From Bog-793 sp963761425 (lineage in GTDB: Bacteria > Actinomycetota > Acidimicrobiia > Acidimicrobiales > Bog-793): a stretch of DNA of 64,000 bases. Shown piece by piece: positions 8,034-17,040 of this stretch (its first letter is position 1; each line of letters begins with the position of its first letter). The notes beneath the pieces were generated by a model. That model was not told the origin of the DNA, ran no database searches, and worked only from the letters and a program-made list of their open reading frames with translations. The stretch covers positions 744,001 through 808,000 of the forward strand of contig CAVXGQ010000005.1 of assembly GCA_963761425.1 (NCBI GenBank), written 5' to 3'. A program made the position numbers and the translations under genes.

Positions 8034-10283
8034 TCAGTCGGGAATCGCCGCCGAGACGAAGGAGCCGACGTGGGCGACGTGAACCGGCGAGCCACGCCAC
8101 AGGGCGTCGCCGCGGCCGTAGACGTTGCCGGCGGCGGTGATGAGGTACAACCCTTCGCCGTCGAGCGTCGGGAGAATAGCGACAAGTGGTCGCACCTTCG
8201 TGTTGAGGTACGTACGGGAGAACGCCGTCGCATCACCGAAGTGGAACACTGCGCCGTTCTTCAGCCCGATCCAGTAGCCCCTGCTGTCTGGCGTTCTCGC
8301 GAAGCTTGTCACCGGCGCCGACAGCCCGAATCGGGCGAGCGAGCCGTACCAATGCGCGTCGCCGTAGCCGTAGGCATTGCCACGCGCCGTCACGATCCAG
8401 TAGCCCTTGCCGTCGACGCTCGGAGTGATCGCAACGAGCGAATTCGTGCGGACGTTTAGCGACAACGATGAGTACGAGCTCGCGTCGCCGAAGGAGTAGA
8501 CGGTGCCGTTGGCGAGTGCAAGCCAGTAACCCTTGCCGTCCGGCATCGTCGCGAAAGCCGTCACCGGCGCGGCGAGGTTCGAGTGCGCCTCGGAACCGTA
8601 GAACCGCGCGCCACCGAAGTTGTAGACGTTGCCGAGCTTGGTGACGAGGTAGTACCCAAGGGTACCGGCGTCACTAGCGATCGCGACCACGGGACGAGCA
8701 TTCGGATTCACGGACAGCGAAGAGAAATTCCTCGCGAGCCCGTAAGCGAAGACGCTCCCGGATGCGTCAGCGACGAGGTAGCCGGGTGACGCCGACTCGC
8801 CGATCGTGATCGTGAGCCTCTCGCTCGCCGTACCGACGCCGTTCGAGGCTTCAAGCTTGACAGTGAACGAACCAGCCGGTCCGGTGGCCTGACCAGAGAT
8901 GGTCGCCGAGCCGTTCGCCGAACCGGCGCCAAACGAAAGTCCGCCTGGCAACGCCCCGAACTCGCTCACCACCGGGGTTGGGGTGCCGCTCGTCTGAATT
9001 GCGAAACTTTGCGCGTTTCCCATCGAGAAGTTGACGATCGACGGCGACGTGAACGCCGGCGGGATGCCGGCGAAGTAGTTCTCGACGCTCGCGAGCGGAG
9101 ATCCCCCGACGTCGTAGCCGCTTGCGATCAGGACGACGCCGCCCGAGATCAGCGTGGCGGTTGCGTCGGCGCGCGCCGTCATGAGCGGAGCAGTCGCCGT
9201 CCACTTCCCGGTCGACGCGTCGTAGATCTCGGCCGTTGCGATCGCGCTCCCGGCGCTTCCGATCCCGCCGGCGACGAGGACGTTCCCGTCCGGGAGCGCC
9301 ACGGCGCTCGCGTCCGAGCGGGCGCTCAGCAAAGATCCCGTTGCTGTCCATGTATTCGTCGATGGCGAGTACGTAGCGACGTTGGCGATCGCACTCCCTG
9401 CACTCGAGGTGCCACCGGCGTAGAGAACGTCCCCGCTCGGCAACACGGCGCTCGAGGCCTCGTAGCTCGCAAACGGCATCGCGTCTGCCGAACTCCAGCT
9501 GCTCGTGTCGGTCTGGAACACCTCGGACGAAGAGAGTGCGCCACTCGACCCGAGCCCGCCGGTGATGAGCACATCGCCGTCAGAGAGCTGGATCGCGCTC
9601 GCGAACGCCCGCGCCTGTGAGAGCGGCGGCAGAGACGTCCAGGTGTTCGTCGCCTGGCTGTACAGCTCAGCCGCCGACGAGGGTAACGGCAATCCAATCG
9701 TCCCGGTGTCGCCGCCCACGACGAGCACTTCACCGGTCGGAAGCGTGATGGCCGAAGCACCGAAAATCGCGGTCGGCAGGTTCTGCGCGGCGCTGAACTG
9801 TCCCGTCGAAGCGTCGTAAATCTCTACTGACAGCGTCGCCGAAGCCGAAGAGCCCGATCCGGTTGCCCCTCCAGCGACGAGGACGTCCCCGTTGGTCAGC
9901 CGTGCGGCAACTGCGTCAAAACGCGCCGTGCCCATCGATCCCGTCGTGGCGAACGCGCTCGTCGCCGGGCTGTACAACTCGGCGGACGCCGTCGCGACGG
10001 GCGAACTGGCCGAACCGGACGACCCGCCGGCGATGAGTACGTCACCGTTTTGGAGCGTCGTCGCGGTAGCTCCAAAACGCGCCTGATGCAGCGAGCCGAC
10101 TGTGCTCCAGGTGTTGAGCGTCAACGCGGCGGCTTGCGAGGAACCGACGACACCGAGGGCGCCGACGAGCATGAGTAGCGCAATTCCGATTGTCAGGGTT
10201 GCGTGCGCAGCTCCTCGCTGAATCCAATGGCGCGCGCGGCCGGCCATCTCGACCCCTGGCGCGTGCCTGCGTGATACACCCAT
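8034..10283 (-). CDS. Exported Kelch-repeat and GYW-repeat surface protein
   Basis: About 749 residues. An N-terminal signal sequence (hydrophobic segment ending GSSQAAA) is followed by about seven Kelch-like blades with recurring NGDVLIAGG or DGNVLVAGG strands and AELYSPAT turns, to about residue 430. A putative Ig-like domain follows (PPAFTSPSIVNFSMG to TVKLEASNGVG). The C-terminal third has five to six repeats of GYWxxxxxGxVxxFGDA type, probably a second propeller. Such proteins are frequent in Acidimicrobiia-like genomes; the ligand is unknown. ATG at 10283 follows AAAGGA and is preferred over an in-frame GTG at 10301. No partner gene is adjacent. Confidence 0.85.
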   Translation of the reverse strand: MGVSRRHAPGVEMAGRARHWIQRGAAHATLTIGIALLMLVGALGVVGSSQAAALTLNTWSTVGSLHQARFGATATTLQNGDVLIAGGSSGSASSPVATASAELYSPATSAFATTGSMGTARFDAVAARLTNGDVLVAGGATGSGSSASATLSVEIYDASTGQFSAAQNLPTAIFGASAITLPTGEVLVVGGDTGTIGLPLPSSAAELYSQATNTWTSLPPLSQARAFASAIQLSDGDVLITGGLGSSGALSSSEVFQTDTSSWSSADAMPFASYEASSAVLPSGDVLYAGGTSSAGSAIANVATYSPSTNTWTATGSLLSARSDASAVALPDGNVLVAGGIGSAGSAIATAEIYDASTGKWTATAPLMTARADATATLISGGVVLIASGYDVGGSPLASVENYFAGIPPAFTSPSIVNFSMGNAQSFAIQTSGTPTPVVSEFGALPGGLSFGAGSANGSATISGQATGPAGSFTVKLEASNGVGTASERLTITIGESASPGYLVADASGSVFAYGLARNFSSLSVNPNARPVVAIASDAGTLGYYLVTKLGNVYNFGGARFYGSEAHSNLAAPVTAFATMPDGKGYWLALANGTVYSFGDASSYSSLSLNVRTNSLVAITPSVDGKGYWIVTARGNAYGYGDAHWYGSLARFGLSAPVTSFARTPDSRGYWIGLKNGAVFHFGDATAFSRTYLNTKVRPLVAILPTLDGEGLYLITAAGNVYGRGDALWRGSPVHVAHVGSFVSAAIPD

Positions 10284-10467
10284 TTTGGAAGGTCCTTTCA
10301 CCTCGATGGAATTCGGCGACGCGTCTGCCTCGCGTCGACAACGACAACACTGCCCTGCACGTGTTACGAGAGATTAAGGCCTTCATTAGCGTACTGATAA
10401 GCCTTTTATTGCAAGGTGAAAATGACTTTCGATAGCTCGCTGCACAGACCTGCGCGTTCAGTCACGA

Positions 10468-10812
10468 TCATGTCGCCAGAGTCGCCAATTTCGCTTGGGG
10501 AATCGCGTTGAGCGCAAGAGCGTCTTTCGGCGTGACCCAAACGACCGCCAGCGAGATCTCGAGTAGCCGCGATCGGACGGCGAGGATCGCAGGATCGACC
10601 CGGCACCGGCTCCCCCGCCCGGAGACCGGACGCTCGAGGATGCGCACGTCGTGACAGAGCACCATCAACTCGATGCCCTGGTCGAACCCAACTCAGGCGG
10701 AGGCGCACCGGAAGGGCAAGCCGGCAGAGGGCGAGCCAGCAGAGCGTGGTGGCCCTGGTTGATGATCTGCCACCGCGTTGAGGAAAACCAGCTAAGCGAC
10801 CTGATCGAGGTT
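10468..10812 (-). pseudogene. Integrase-type transposase relic, cut by IS1182
   Basis: On the minus strand the leader AACCTCGATCAGGTCGC is followed by ELMVLCHDVRILERPV and VDPAILAVRSRLLEISLAVV and VWVTPKDAL, the N-terminal block of an integrase-type transposase. The same leader and block occur at 29316-29570. The IS1182 element begins immediately upstream, so it inserted into the 5' end of this older element. Confidence 0.65.
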
Positions 10813-10871
10813 CTAGGGCGGTGTTGGACAAAGGCCTCTCCCGCCACCCAAGACCGGCGTAGCGTTGCTCT

Positions 10872-10989
10872 TGGGTCCTCGGGGGTAAGCCCGCACCGAA
10901 GAGCCGGGGTAGAGGGTGTGAACCGGCCGCGCTGGTAGGTCTTTCGACCACAGGTGTCGTTCCCTCCTTGGGACGCTCCCGAGGACCCA
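10872..10989 (-). ncRNA. Structured 3' region of the IS1182 transposase transcript
   Basis: Starts right after the transposase TAG. A closing stem pairs TGGGTCCTCGGG with CCCGAGGACCCA across ~118 bases. Inside are a GGTC-GAAA-GACC hairpin and a CCGG-CTCTT-CGG-type hairpin. In the solo copy at 40037-40154 the closing stem is TGGGCCCTCGGG with CCCGAGGGCCCA, one compensatory U-A to C-G change, which supports conserved pairing. Its role is unknown. Confidence 0.45.
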
Positions 10990-12507
10990 CTACGTGGTGT
11001 CGAGCACCCAGCCATCCTCGAAGGCGAGCCCGAGCGCCAAGAGACGGCGGAGATCGAGGGCCGCGACGCGGATCTGGAGCCAGGAGTTGTTGCGCTCGAT
11101 CCCCCGATAGCGAAGGCGGCGGTTTCCCTTCGCGACGAGCCAGGAGATCGAGCGCTCGGCCATCGGGCGGTGTCTTCGATAGGTCGCCTTCACCTCCGGG
11201 TCACGCCAGGCGGCCCGGGCGGCGACGAGCTCGGCGTCGTTCGGCCCGATCGTGAACGAGCGCGCTGGCGCCTTCGTGCAGCGGGAACGCAACGGGCAGG
11301 GCCCACAGTGCGGGACGAACTTCGCCACCCCGGTCGGGGAGAACCGGGCGGTGTGACCGGCCGGGCAGGTGACGGTGCGCGCTTCGTGGTCGACACAGAA
11401 CTCGTCTCGCTGCAACCCGCTTTTGACGGCCGGGTGCGACGGGATCGGCTTGATGACGAGACGGTGGCGCCGCCGCTTCAGTTCTCTCCTCGTCGTGCCC
11501 GATCCATAAGCGGAGTCGGCGAGCACCTCGAGTCCGGGGGGCTCGTCCTTTATGAGCGCGACACCGATCGGCCCGTCCGGGGCGTTCGCCGGCGTGATCG
11601 CGGCCCTCGTGACAAGGCCGGTGTCCGGTTCGACACACAGGTGCGCCTTGAACCCGTCTTTCCTCACCGAGACCGATTTGTGGCCGTGACGGGCCTCTTG
11701 GTCGACGACCGAGATGAGGCGGTCCTTAGCCACCCGACGGGCGATGCGCCAGGTCCCTTCTTTCTCTCCGGGCTCGACGTCTTGGGCAGAGACGAGGGCG
11801 AGCAGGCCCAAGGCATCGGCTTGGTCTTGGTCGAGTGCTTCGTCGCCGACGGCGTCGATGAGCGTCGTCGCATCCTTAACGAGCACCGAAACGAGCCCGT
11901 CGCGCACCTCGGCATCCGACCAGTCGATGACGGGCTTTCTCGCCGTCGAGTAGTCCTGGCCGAGCTCGAGCGCCTCGAGCCGGGGGATCTCAGCCCGCAC
12001 CCGGCGGATCGCCGAGATGATCTGGGTGACGGTGTCTTGGGTGGCGACCGAGTCGTCGAGGATCGTCGAGTCGAGCGCCCGGCGGTGCTTTCTCGCGAGT
12101 ACGCCGGTCTCGGCAACGACCCGGCGGACGGCATCGAGGATCCGTTCGGGACGAGCCGAGTTGCGGAGCCGGGCGCGCCAATAGGTGAGGTTCGTGAAGT
12201 CGAAGCCCGGATCGTCGAGCGCCAGGCCGCAGGCGACCTTCCAGTCGATCCGCGTCCTTAGCGCCCGGATCGCGTCGCGGTCAGAGAGCCCCTCCAGGGC
12301 CTGGAGAACCATCACCGAACAGATGACGTCGACCGGGATCGAGGGCCGCCCGCGGCCCGACGGGAAGAGGTCGGCGAAGTCCCCATCCTGGAAGAGCTCG
12401 CCGCGGTGGTCGGCGAGGAAGGCATAGATCGTGCCCTCTTCGACGAGGCCGCGGCAGAACGCCGCCGCGTCGAGCATCTGACGGCTGGGATTCGATTTTC
12501 CCTGCAT
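10990..12507 (-). CDS. IS1182-family transposase
   Basis: 505 residues from the family-typical start MQGKSNPSRQMLDAAAFC; an upstream in-frame start at 12552 would add 15 residues and is less likely. The N-terminal DUF772-like region (GRPSIPVDVICSVMVLQALE, DRDAIRALRTRIDWKVACGL) is followed by the DDE domain (ALDSTILDDSVATQD; KDGFKAHLCVEPDTGLV; VLADSAYGSG). A Cys pair region CPAGH and CGPCPLRSRCT comes next, then the final MAERSISWLVAKGNRRLRYR block. The frame is intact, so the element may still be active. Confidence 0.9.
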   Translation of the reverse strand: MQGKSNPSRQMLDAAAFCRGLVEEGTIYAFLADHRGELFQDGDFADLFPSGRGRPSIPVDVICSVMVLQALEGLSDRDAIRALRTRIDWKVACGLALDDPGFDFTNLTYWRARLRNSARPERILDAVRRVVAETGVLARKHRRALDSTILDDSVATQDTVTQIISAIRRVRAEIPRLEALELGQDYSTARKPVIDWSDAEVRDGLVSVLVKDATTLIDAVGDEALDQDQADALGLLALVSAQDVEPGEKEGTWRIARRVAKDRLISVVDQEARHGHKSVSVRKDGFKAHLCVEPDTGLVTRAAITPANAPDGPIGVALIKDEPPGLEVLADSAYGSGTTRRELKRRRHRLVIKPIPSHPAVKSGLQRDEFCVDHEARTVTCPAGHTARFSPTGVAKFVPHCGPCPLRSRCTKAPARSFTIGPNDAELVAARAAWRDPEVKATYRRHRPMAERSISWLVAKGNRRLRYRGIERNNSWLQIRVAALDLRRLLALGLAFEDGWVLDTT

Positions 12508-12630
12508 GTGCCCAGTCTTGTGGGTGCACGGGCAAATCGCGAGCACCCTCAATCGGGCGGATTAATCAACACCGTCCTAGCGCCCTCCAGCTTGGGTTAG
12601 CGACTTTACGCTGTGATTTGCGATCGTACT

Positions 12631-12658
12631 TGACACATCGCGATATGCCGCTAATATC
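12631..12658 (+). promoter_or_regulatory. Promoter with overlapping operator for the PadR gene
   Basis: TTGACA at 12631 and TAATAT at 12653, 16 bases apart, form a near-consensus sigma-70-type promoter. An inverted repeat GATAT-(7)-ATATC overlaps the -10 box and a TCGCGA palindrome lies just before it, fitting autorepression by the PadR protein. Confidence 0.65.
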
Positions 12659-12685
12659 TCGTTAAGTCCAAGCCAAGGAGTCAAG

Positions 12686-13264
12686 ATGCATCACGAACAC
12701 CAGGGAGTCCCCCCTTTCAGGGCCGAACCACGACATCACGGCGACTTCGGTCCACCGTTTGGATTCGGATCACGCTTTGGCCGCTACGGCCGAGGCCGCG
12801 GCGGACGAGGAGGGAGAGCGTCACGTGGTGACATTCGCGTGGCGATTCTGCTCTTGCTCAACGAACGTCCCATGCACGGCTACGAGATCATTGCGGAACT
12901 CGCCGAGCGCTCCGACGGATTGTGGAGACCGAGCGCTGGCTCGATCTACCCGACGCTTTCGCTCTTAGAAGACGAGGGCTTCGTAACCTCGAGCGAGGAG
13001 GGCGGCAAGCGCCGCTTCTCCCTCACGGCCGCGGGTTCTGAGCAAATCGCCAATCGTGACGATGCCCCACCGCCGTGGGAGGAAATGACAGCTCACGCCG
13101 ACCCGGCCACAGCCAGCCTTCGGGAGTCGGGCAGGCTCCTTTTCGCCGCGGTCGTTCAGGTCAGCCAAGCAGGTACGCCTCAGCAAGCAGGTGAGGCGGT
13201 CACGATCCTCGACGAGGCCCGTCGCCGCCTTTACGGTCTGCTCGCCGGATCGAGCGAAAGCTAA
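12686..13264 (+). CDS. PadR-family transcriptional regulator
   Basis: 192 residues. A Gly/Arg/His-rich leader of ~45 residues (RYGRGRGGRGGRASRGD) precedes the PadR winged helix: IRVAILLLLNERPMHGYEII, then RPSAGSIYPTLSLLEDEGFV and GGKRRFSLTAAGSEQI. The C-terminal helix (EAVTILDEARRRLYGLLAG) is of the short Vinculin-like type. The ATG is preceded by AAGGAG. The gene has its own strong promoter with a palindrome over the -10 box, consistent with autorepression. Targets are not evident nearby; PadR genes of this glycine-rich type often control a neighbouring transporter, but none is present here. Confidence 0.88.
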   Translation: MHHEHQGVPPFRAEPRHHGDFGPPFGFGSRFGRYGRGRGGRGGRASRGDIRVAILLLLNERPMHGYEIIAELAERSDGLWRPSAGSIYPTLSLLEDEGFVTSSEEGGKRRFSLTAAGSEQIANRDDAPPPWEEMTAHADPATASLRESGRLLFAAVVQVSQAGTPQQAGEAVTILDEARRRLYGLLAGSSES

Positions 13265-13499
13265 TCGCGTTTGAAAGAAGACTGGAGACGGTGAATTGAC
13301 CGAACCCTGAGCTTCCCCCGCGTTGACGAACACTTTGATGTTCCGGATCTGACCTGATGCGATGAAGGGGCGCGGCCTCCGCCACTCGTGAAGATCGGTG
13401 ACGCACTGGCCACGCCTTCCTTCGGCCGTCATTACAGGGCCACCCGCTTGCGCTTGACCACTCAGCCGACCCCCAGCAGAGTCCGCTAGATTTCTGGTC

Positions 13500-14216
13500 A
13501 TGATTCGCGTGTTCCGACAGAGGGTTCTCTTCGTCTCACTCGGCGCGACCGCACTCGTGATGCCAACCGCCCTCGGCGTGGCAGCGTCTGCGGCCGCGAC
13601 GCCGAGCTCCGTACTGAAGGCCACGAAGGCGGCAATAGCGAAACAAACGGGCGTCCACCTGGTGGACATCTCGAAATCCGGTTCCTCCTCGATTCTCGCG
13701 ACCGTCGATTTCGGCACGAAAAGCGGTGAGGAGACCTTGTCAGAGGGCAAGGCGAAACTCACCCTTAAGCTGAACCCGACCTACGCCTACATCAGCGGGA
13801 ACTCCTCCGGACTAACGACGATCTTTGGTCTGACCGCGGCACAGGCGAAGAAGGTCGGCAAGGATTGGATCTCCGCGAAGGCCGGTACGAGCGAGTACGC
13901 CGCATTCAAGTCCGGCCTCACGATTTCTTCGCTCGCGGTCGTGCTCCCGGCGACCAAGGGTACGACCTTGTCCACTACCGTCACCGATGGCGTTCACCTG
14001 TACGTCCTGAAGTGGACGACCGCGGCTACGAGTTCCACGCCGAAGCTGTCGAACATGTTGACCATCTCGGCCGTGGGAGCGACCCTGCCAGTAGAGGAAA
14101 TCACGACCGCCTCAAGCGGCTCTGCTACGACAAAGTTCTCGAGGTGGGGCGAGCACGTCGCCGTGAGCGCGCCGCCGGTCGCCTCAACGATCTCCTACTC
14201 CAAGGCCACGAGCTGA
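13500..14216 (+). CDS. Exported protein of unknown function
   Basis: 238 residues with a clear signal peptide (MIRVFRQRVLFVSLGATALV, cleavage probably near ASAAATP). The mature part starts SSVLKATKAAIAKQTGVHLV and is rich in Ser, Thr and beta-prone segments, with no Cys. It resembles the general LppX/LolA-like layout of actinobacterial envelope proteins, but I see no diagnostic motif. It stands alone on the plus strand. Confidence 0.75.
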   Translation: MIRVFRQRVLFVSLGATALVMPTALGVAASAAATPSSVLKATKAAIAKQTGVHLVDISKSGSSSILATVDFGTKSGEETLSEGKAKLTLKLNPTYAYISGNSSGLTTIFGLTAAQAKKVGKDWISAKAGTSEYAAFKSGLTISSLAVVLPATKGTTLSTTVTDGVHLYVLKWTTAATSSTPKLSNMLTISAVGATLPVEEITTASSGSATTKFSRWGEHVAVSAPPVASTISYSKATS

Positions 14217-14835
14217 GAGCTGCCCAGCCTTAGGGACTGAGACCCGGTGGCTGTTTAGACGTTCGACAACTGCAGCGTCGAACTCGCTACATAGACGGTC
14301 GGTTGCCGATGTGATCATCATTTTGGCACGGTTTACTCGTTCTCTGGCGCGGACTCGCTCGGTTCTCTGGCGCGAACTCGCTCGCCAGGATCGAGGCGCC
14401 AACGAGGCCGGAGGGAGCCGCTCTTGGTTGAACTTCACCATCGCGATCTGGCCGTGGATCGGTGGATATCCAAGAACACTGGCTTGGTCGAAAAGATCGA
14501 CGGCGCCAGAGGAACAACACAATGAGTGACCCATACGAAGGAGACGAGAGCACCACCGATTCGCTGTACCGAACGCGCGTCCCCTAATGCTCAGCTGAGA
14601 CGCGGGCTTGACCTGCCCCCGATCGCCGGGTAGGTGCGGCAGACCGGCACTTTGATGCGAGTCCGCTCTCTGCTTCTTGAGCGCGTTCAGGGACACTTCG
14701 GCGTGGACCAGGCGTGTCGGCTCTCGGGGTTCACGAAAACTCGACCTGGCTGGCACGGCTGAAACTGTGCGGTTGATCACCGAGCAGCACGCGAGAAAGA
14801 GGCCGAACAGCGCCTACGAAAATGTTTGAGCAGGA
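14217..14835. other. Intergenic region with R1/R2 repeat
   Basis: No supportable gene. Bases 14573-14645 hold GTCCCCTAATGCTCAG, then GACCTGCCCCCGATCGCCGG, then GTAGGTGCGGCAG. This joins the right half of repeat R1 with the core of repeat R2. Confidence 0.5.
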
Positions 14836-15261
14836 TTACTCGAATCCCACGTGGCTCGCCGCTACATGCACCAGTCCTCGATGTTGAAGATCACGACGCG
14901 GCCCGCGCGGTACCACAACCGCCTCCGACCCCCACCAACCCGTCACCTCGTACCTCCCTGGTGCGACGGAGAAGCGATACCTCGCGCCAGCCCGAACCGT
15001 CTGCGACGCAACCAGAGTCTTCCCGAAATAGAGCCGTATCTTCACCACATGCGGAATCGGGAGGGAGGGGGGACCAGTGCACGGCTCAGCAGTCCCGGTC
15101 ACGACACCTACCGGTCGCTTGGCGGTGCTCGTTGTTCGAAGAGAAGTAGAAGAAGGCCGCGTTGAGGTTGTCGGCGAAGTCGAGGAGGTCGAAGTGCAGG
15201 CGGCCACGCTGAGCGCCAGTGCCAACATCGCCACCGCGCCGAACTTGCCTACGATGCTCAT
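14836..15261 (-). CDS. Small exported lipoprotein with a likely 3' frameshift
   Basis: 141 residues as read: signal peptide with lipobox VAACTS, a Thr/Ser linker, then a beta-sandwich-like region (VKIRLYFGKTLVASQTV, RFSVAPGRYEVTGWW) resembling carboxypeptidase-regulatory-type domains. After EAVVV the frame turns into a basic low-complexity tail. In another frame the text becomes AGRVVIFNIEDWCM and stops, a natural ending for such domains (...VVVxAGRxVxxNxxxxC). A one-base indel near 14935 is therefore likely. The neighbour at 15411 on the same strand shares the start style. Confidence 0.65.
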   Translation of the reverse strand: MSIVGKFGAVAMLALALSVAACTSTSSTSPTTSTRPSSTSLRTTSTAKRPVGVVTGTAEPCTGPPSLPIPHVVKIRLYFGKTLVASQTVRAGARYRFSVAPGRYEVTGWWGSEAVVVPRGPRRDLQHRGLVHVAASHVGFE

Positions 15262-15410
15262 ACTCCCACTAAGCCGCCGGCACCGGCACGCCGCGTCAGA
15301 ACCGCGAGATCGCGGCTTTCAGTTGTCGCGCTTCCGCCACAGCTCTAATCGCCAGTCGGAAAACGTCGGCCCTCTCTCGCGCCAAAGTCGTAAAGGGCTT
15401 CCGTGCAGAG

Positions 15411-16538
15411 TCAGTACCGGACCTCGGTCCAGCTTCTTCCGCCGTCGGTGGTCCGCAGCAGGGTGGTGGTGTCGGTCGTCGAGTCGAAGCACTGCGCCCA
15501 TCCAATCTCCGGCGTAACAAATTCGATTCCGTTCAGGACCTTCTTCGGGTTGGCGGGAGGAATCAACCAGTGCGGTGTGATCGTCCTCCACGTTCGGCCG
15601 CCATTGTCAGTGGCGAGGATGCGCCGGTTGTTGGCCAGTCGCCACTGAAGTGCGTTGATCACGTCGGCATACCAAGCCTGGAGTCCCCCTGGTGGCACGA
15701 CCGCCTGCCAGGACGCACCTCCGTTCTCGCTGCGGTAGAAGATGACGTCCACGCCAGCTATGAGAAGGCCAGCGCCGAATTTGCCGATGAGCACCGGTGG
15801 GGCGATGGAGATCTGCTGTTGCGCGAGCGACGACGGCATCGCGATGGTCCGGGCGACCCAGCGAGCGCCCGCGTCGGTCGTCTCGTAGAGATGGTCGACA
15901 TACCCCGCGCAGGTCAGTCCCGCCCAGCCCACGGTCGGGCTCGTGAAAGTAATCGCCTTCTCGCAGCCGAATGGAAGGCTGTCCGGCGTCGGTAGCAGGG
16001 ATGGTGGTCCGGTGACCGAAACCTCTTGCCAGTGAAGACCGCCATCGACGGTCCGGTAAAGCCCGATGCCTTCCGATCCGGCAGCCACCCCGGAGGTGGC
16101 GCACCATCCGTGGGTCGGGTCGACGAACTGGAGGAGGCCGCAGCCCACCGGGATGTGGCCGATCTCGTGCCAGATCCTGCCGCCGTCATTTGTGGCAACG
16201 AGAATTCCCGCGGCGTTCGTCCACGCCCGTTCCGCGCCAAGAAAGACGACCCTGGGTGTCGCGGCACCGTTGCCTACGTTGGTCGGCGTGACGAGGGCCG
16301 ACAGCTGGCGCGGCGTGACGTCATCCCAGCTTGCTGCCCCGTCGGTGGTCCGCAGCACGCGTTCCCCGCCTTCGACGGTGTCGACCACCAACCACGCGGT
16401 CTGTGCGTCGACCAGCCACAGATAGGCAAATGTTCCCGACGCAGGCGAAGTTGACGTCGGTGCAGCCGAGAGTGTTGAGGTGCCGGCCGCCACGCTGAGC
16501 GCCATCGTCAACACGACCGCGCCGAGCTTGCTCAGCAT
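15411..16538 (-). CDS. Exported BNR/YCF48-like beta-propeller protein
   Basis: 375 residues from ATG at 16538, which follows GGAGTAGG; an in-frame start at 16565 is less likely. After a signal peptide (MLSKLGAVVLTMALSVAAG) come repeated Asp-box blades: LRTTDGAASWDDV, VATNDGGRIWHEI, YRTVDGGLHWQEV, YETTDAGARWVAR, YRSENGGASWQAV, LATDNGGRTWRTI, LRTTDGGRSWTEV. HGWCATSG, VGWAGLTC and IGWAQCFD strands lie between them. This is the YCF48/sortilin-type propeller. In phototrophs YCF48 assists photosystem II; in non-phototrophs the role is unknown. A paralogue lies at 17041-18237. Confidence 0.85.
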   Translation of the reverse strand: MLSKLGAVVLTMALSVAAGTSTLSAAPTSTSPASGTFAYLWLVDAQTAWLVVDTVEGGERVLRTTDGAASWDDVTPRQLSALVTPTNVGNGAATPRVVFLGAERAWTNAAGILVATNDGGRIWHEIGHIPVGCGLLQFVDPTHGWCATSGVAAGSEGIGLYRTVDGGLHWQEVSVTGPPSLLPTPDSLPFGCEKAITFTSPTVGWAGLTCAGYVDHLYETTDAGARWVARTIAMPSSLAQQQISIAPPVLIGKFGAGLLIAGVDVIFYRSENGGASWQAVVPPGGLQAWYADVINALQWRLANNRRILATDNGGRTWRTITPHWLIPPANPKKVLNGIEFVTPEIGWAQCFDSTTDTTTLLRTTDGGRSWTEVRY

Positions 16539-17040
16539 CGTCCTACTCCCACCACCCGTTGGCACCGGCGTGGCGTCCTAACTGCGGATCGCGCTTCAAC
16601 TATCGCGCCTCGTCCACCGCGCAAGCCGCCAGTCGGGGATTGTTGAGGTCGGCCGTGCATGACGACCCCCCAAGGGCGACGCACGCAGACGCGCATTCGT
16701 CAACTCCCCGAAACGCGCGCCAACATCTACGGCGAGGGTGTCACTGAACGCAGGGTAGGTGCGGCAGTACCCCACTTCTGCCACGCTTCGGTTGCTCATA
16801 CCGACGGGCGTTATAGGCTACTTAATTGCAATGCAGATCACCGCGTTCGCTGATCAGATGCGCCGTGACGCGATGGGCCCCCACTTGTTCGCCGTCTGTG
16901 CTCGAAAGAGTCGGGCGCCGATTACACCGCCGATCGCCCCAGGGCCGATGACGACGAATCTCCCAGCGGGATTCTCACACCCTACGACGGGAGGCCAGAT
17001 ATCGACCAGATGTCGAGAGGGGGAGGACTCCCAAGGCCCG
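16539..17040. other. Intergenic region with repeat R2
   Basis: No supportable gene in ~500 bases. Repeat R2 lies at 16738-16772 (GTGTCACTGAACGCAGG, GTAGGTGCGGCAG). Confidence 0.4.

Larger units (their letters stand above)
10813..12580 (-). mobile_element. IS1182-type insertion sequence, complete
   Basis: About 1.77 kb. Ends match as inverted repeats: CTAGGGCGGTGTTGGA on the left and, reversed, CTAGGACGGTGTTGAT on the right. CTAG lies at both borders and may be a 4-base palindromic target. The element carries one intact transposase gene and, between its stop codon and the left end, a 118-base foldable region. A solo copy of that end is at 39979-40154. Confidence 0.85.

Noticed and set aside
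7625..8236. 203-codon minus-strand frame at the 3' end of the Kelch gene
   Set aside because: Overlaps the Kelch protein in another frame and is Arg/Ser-rich without any recognisable fold.
12965..13762. Long minus-strand open frame opposite the PadR gene and the exported protein at 13500
   Set aside because: It lies antisense to two well-supported genes, has no family motif, and its composition is that of a shadow frame.
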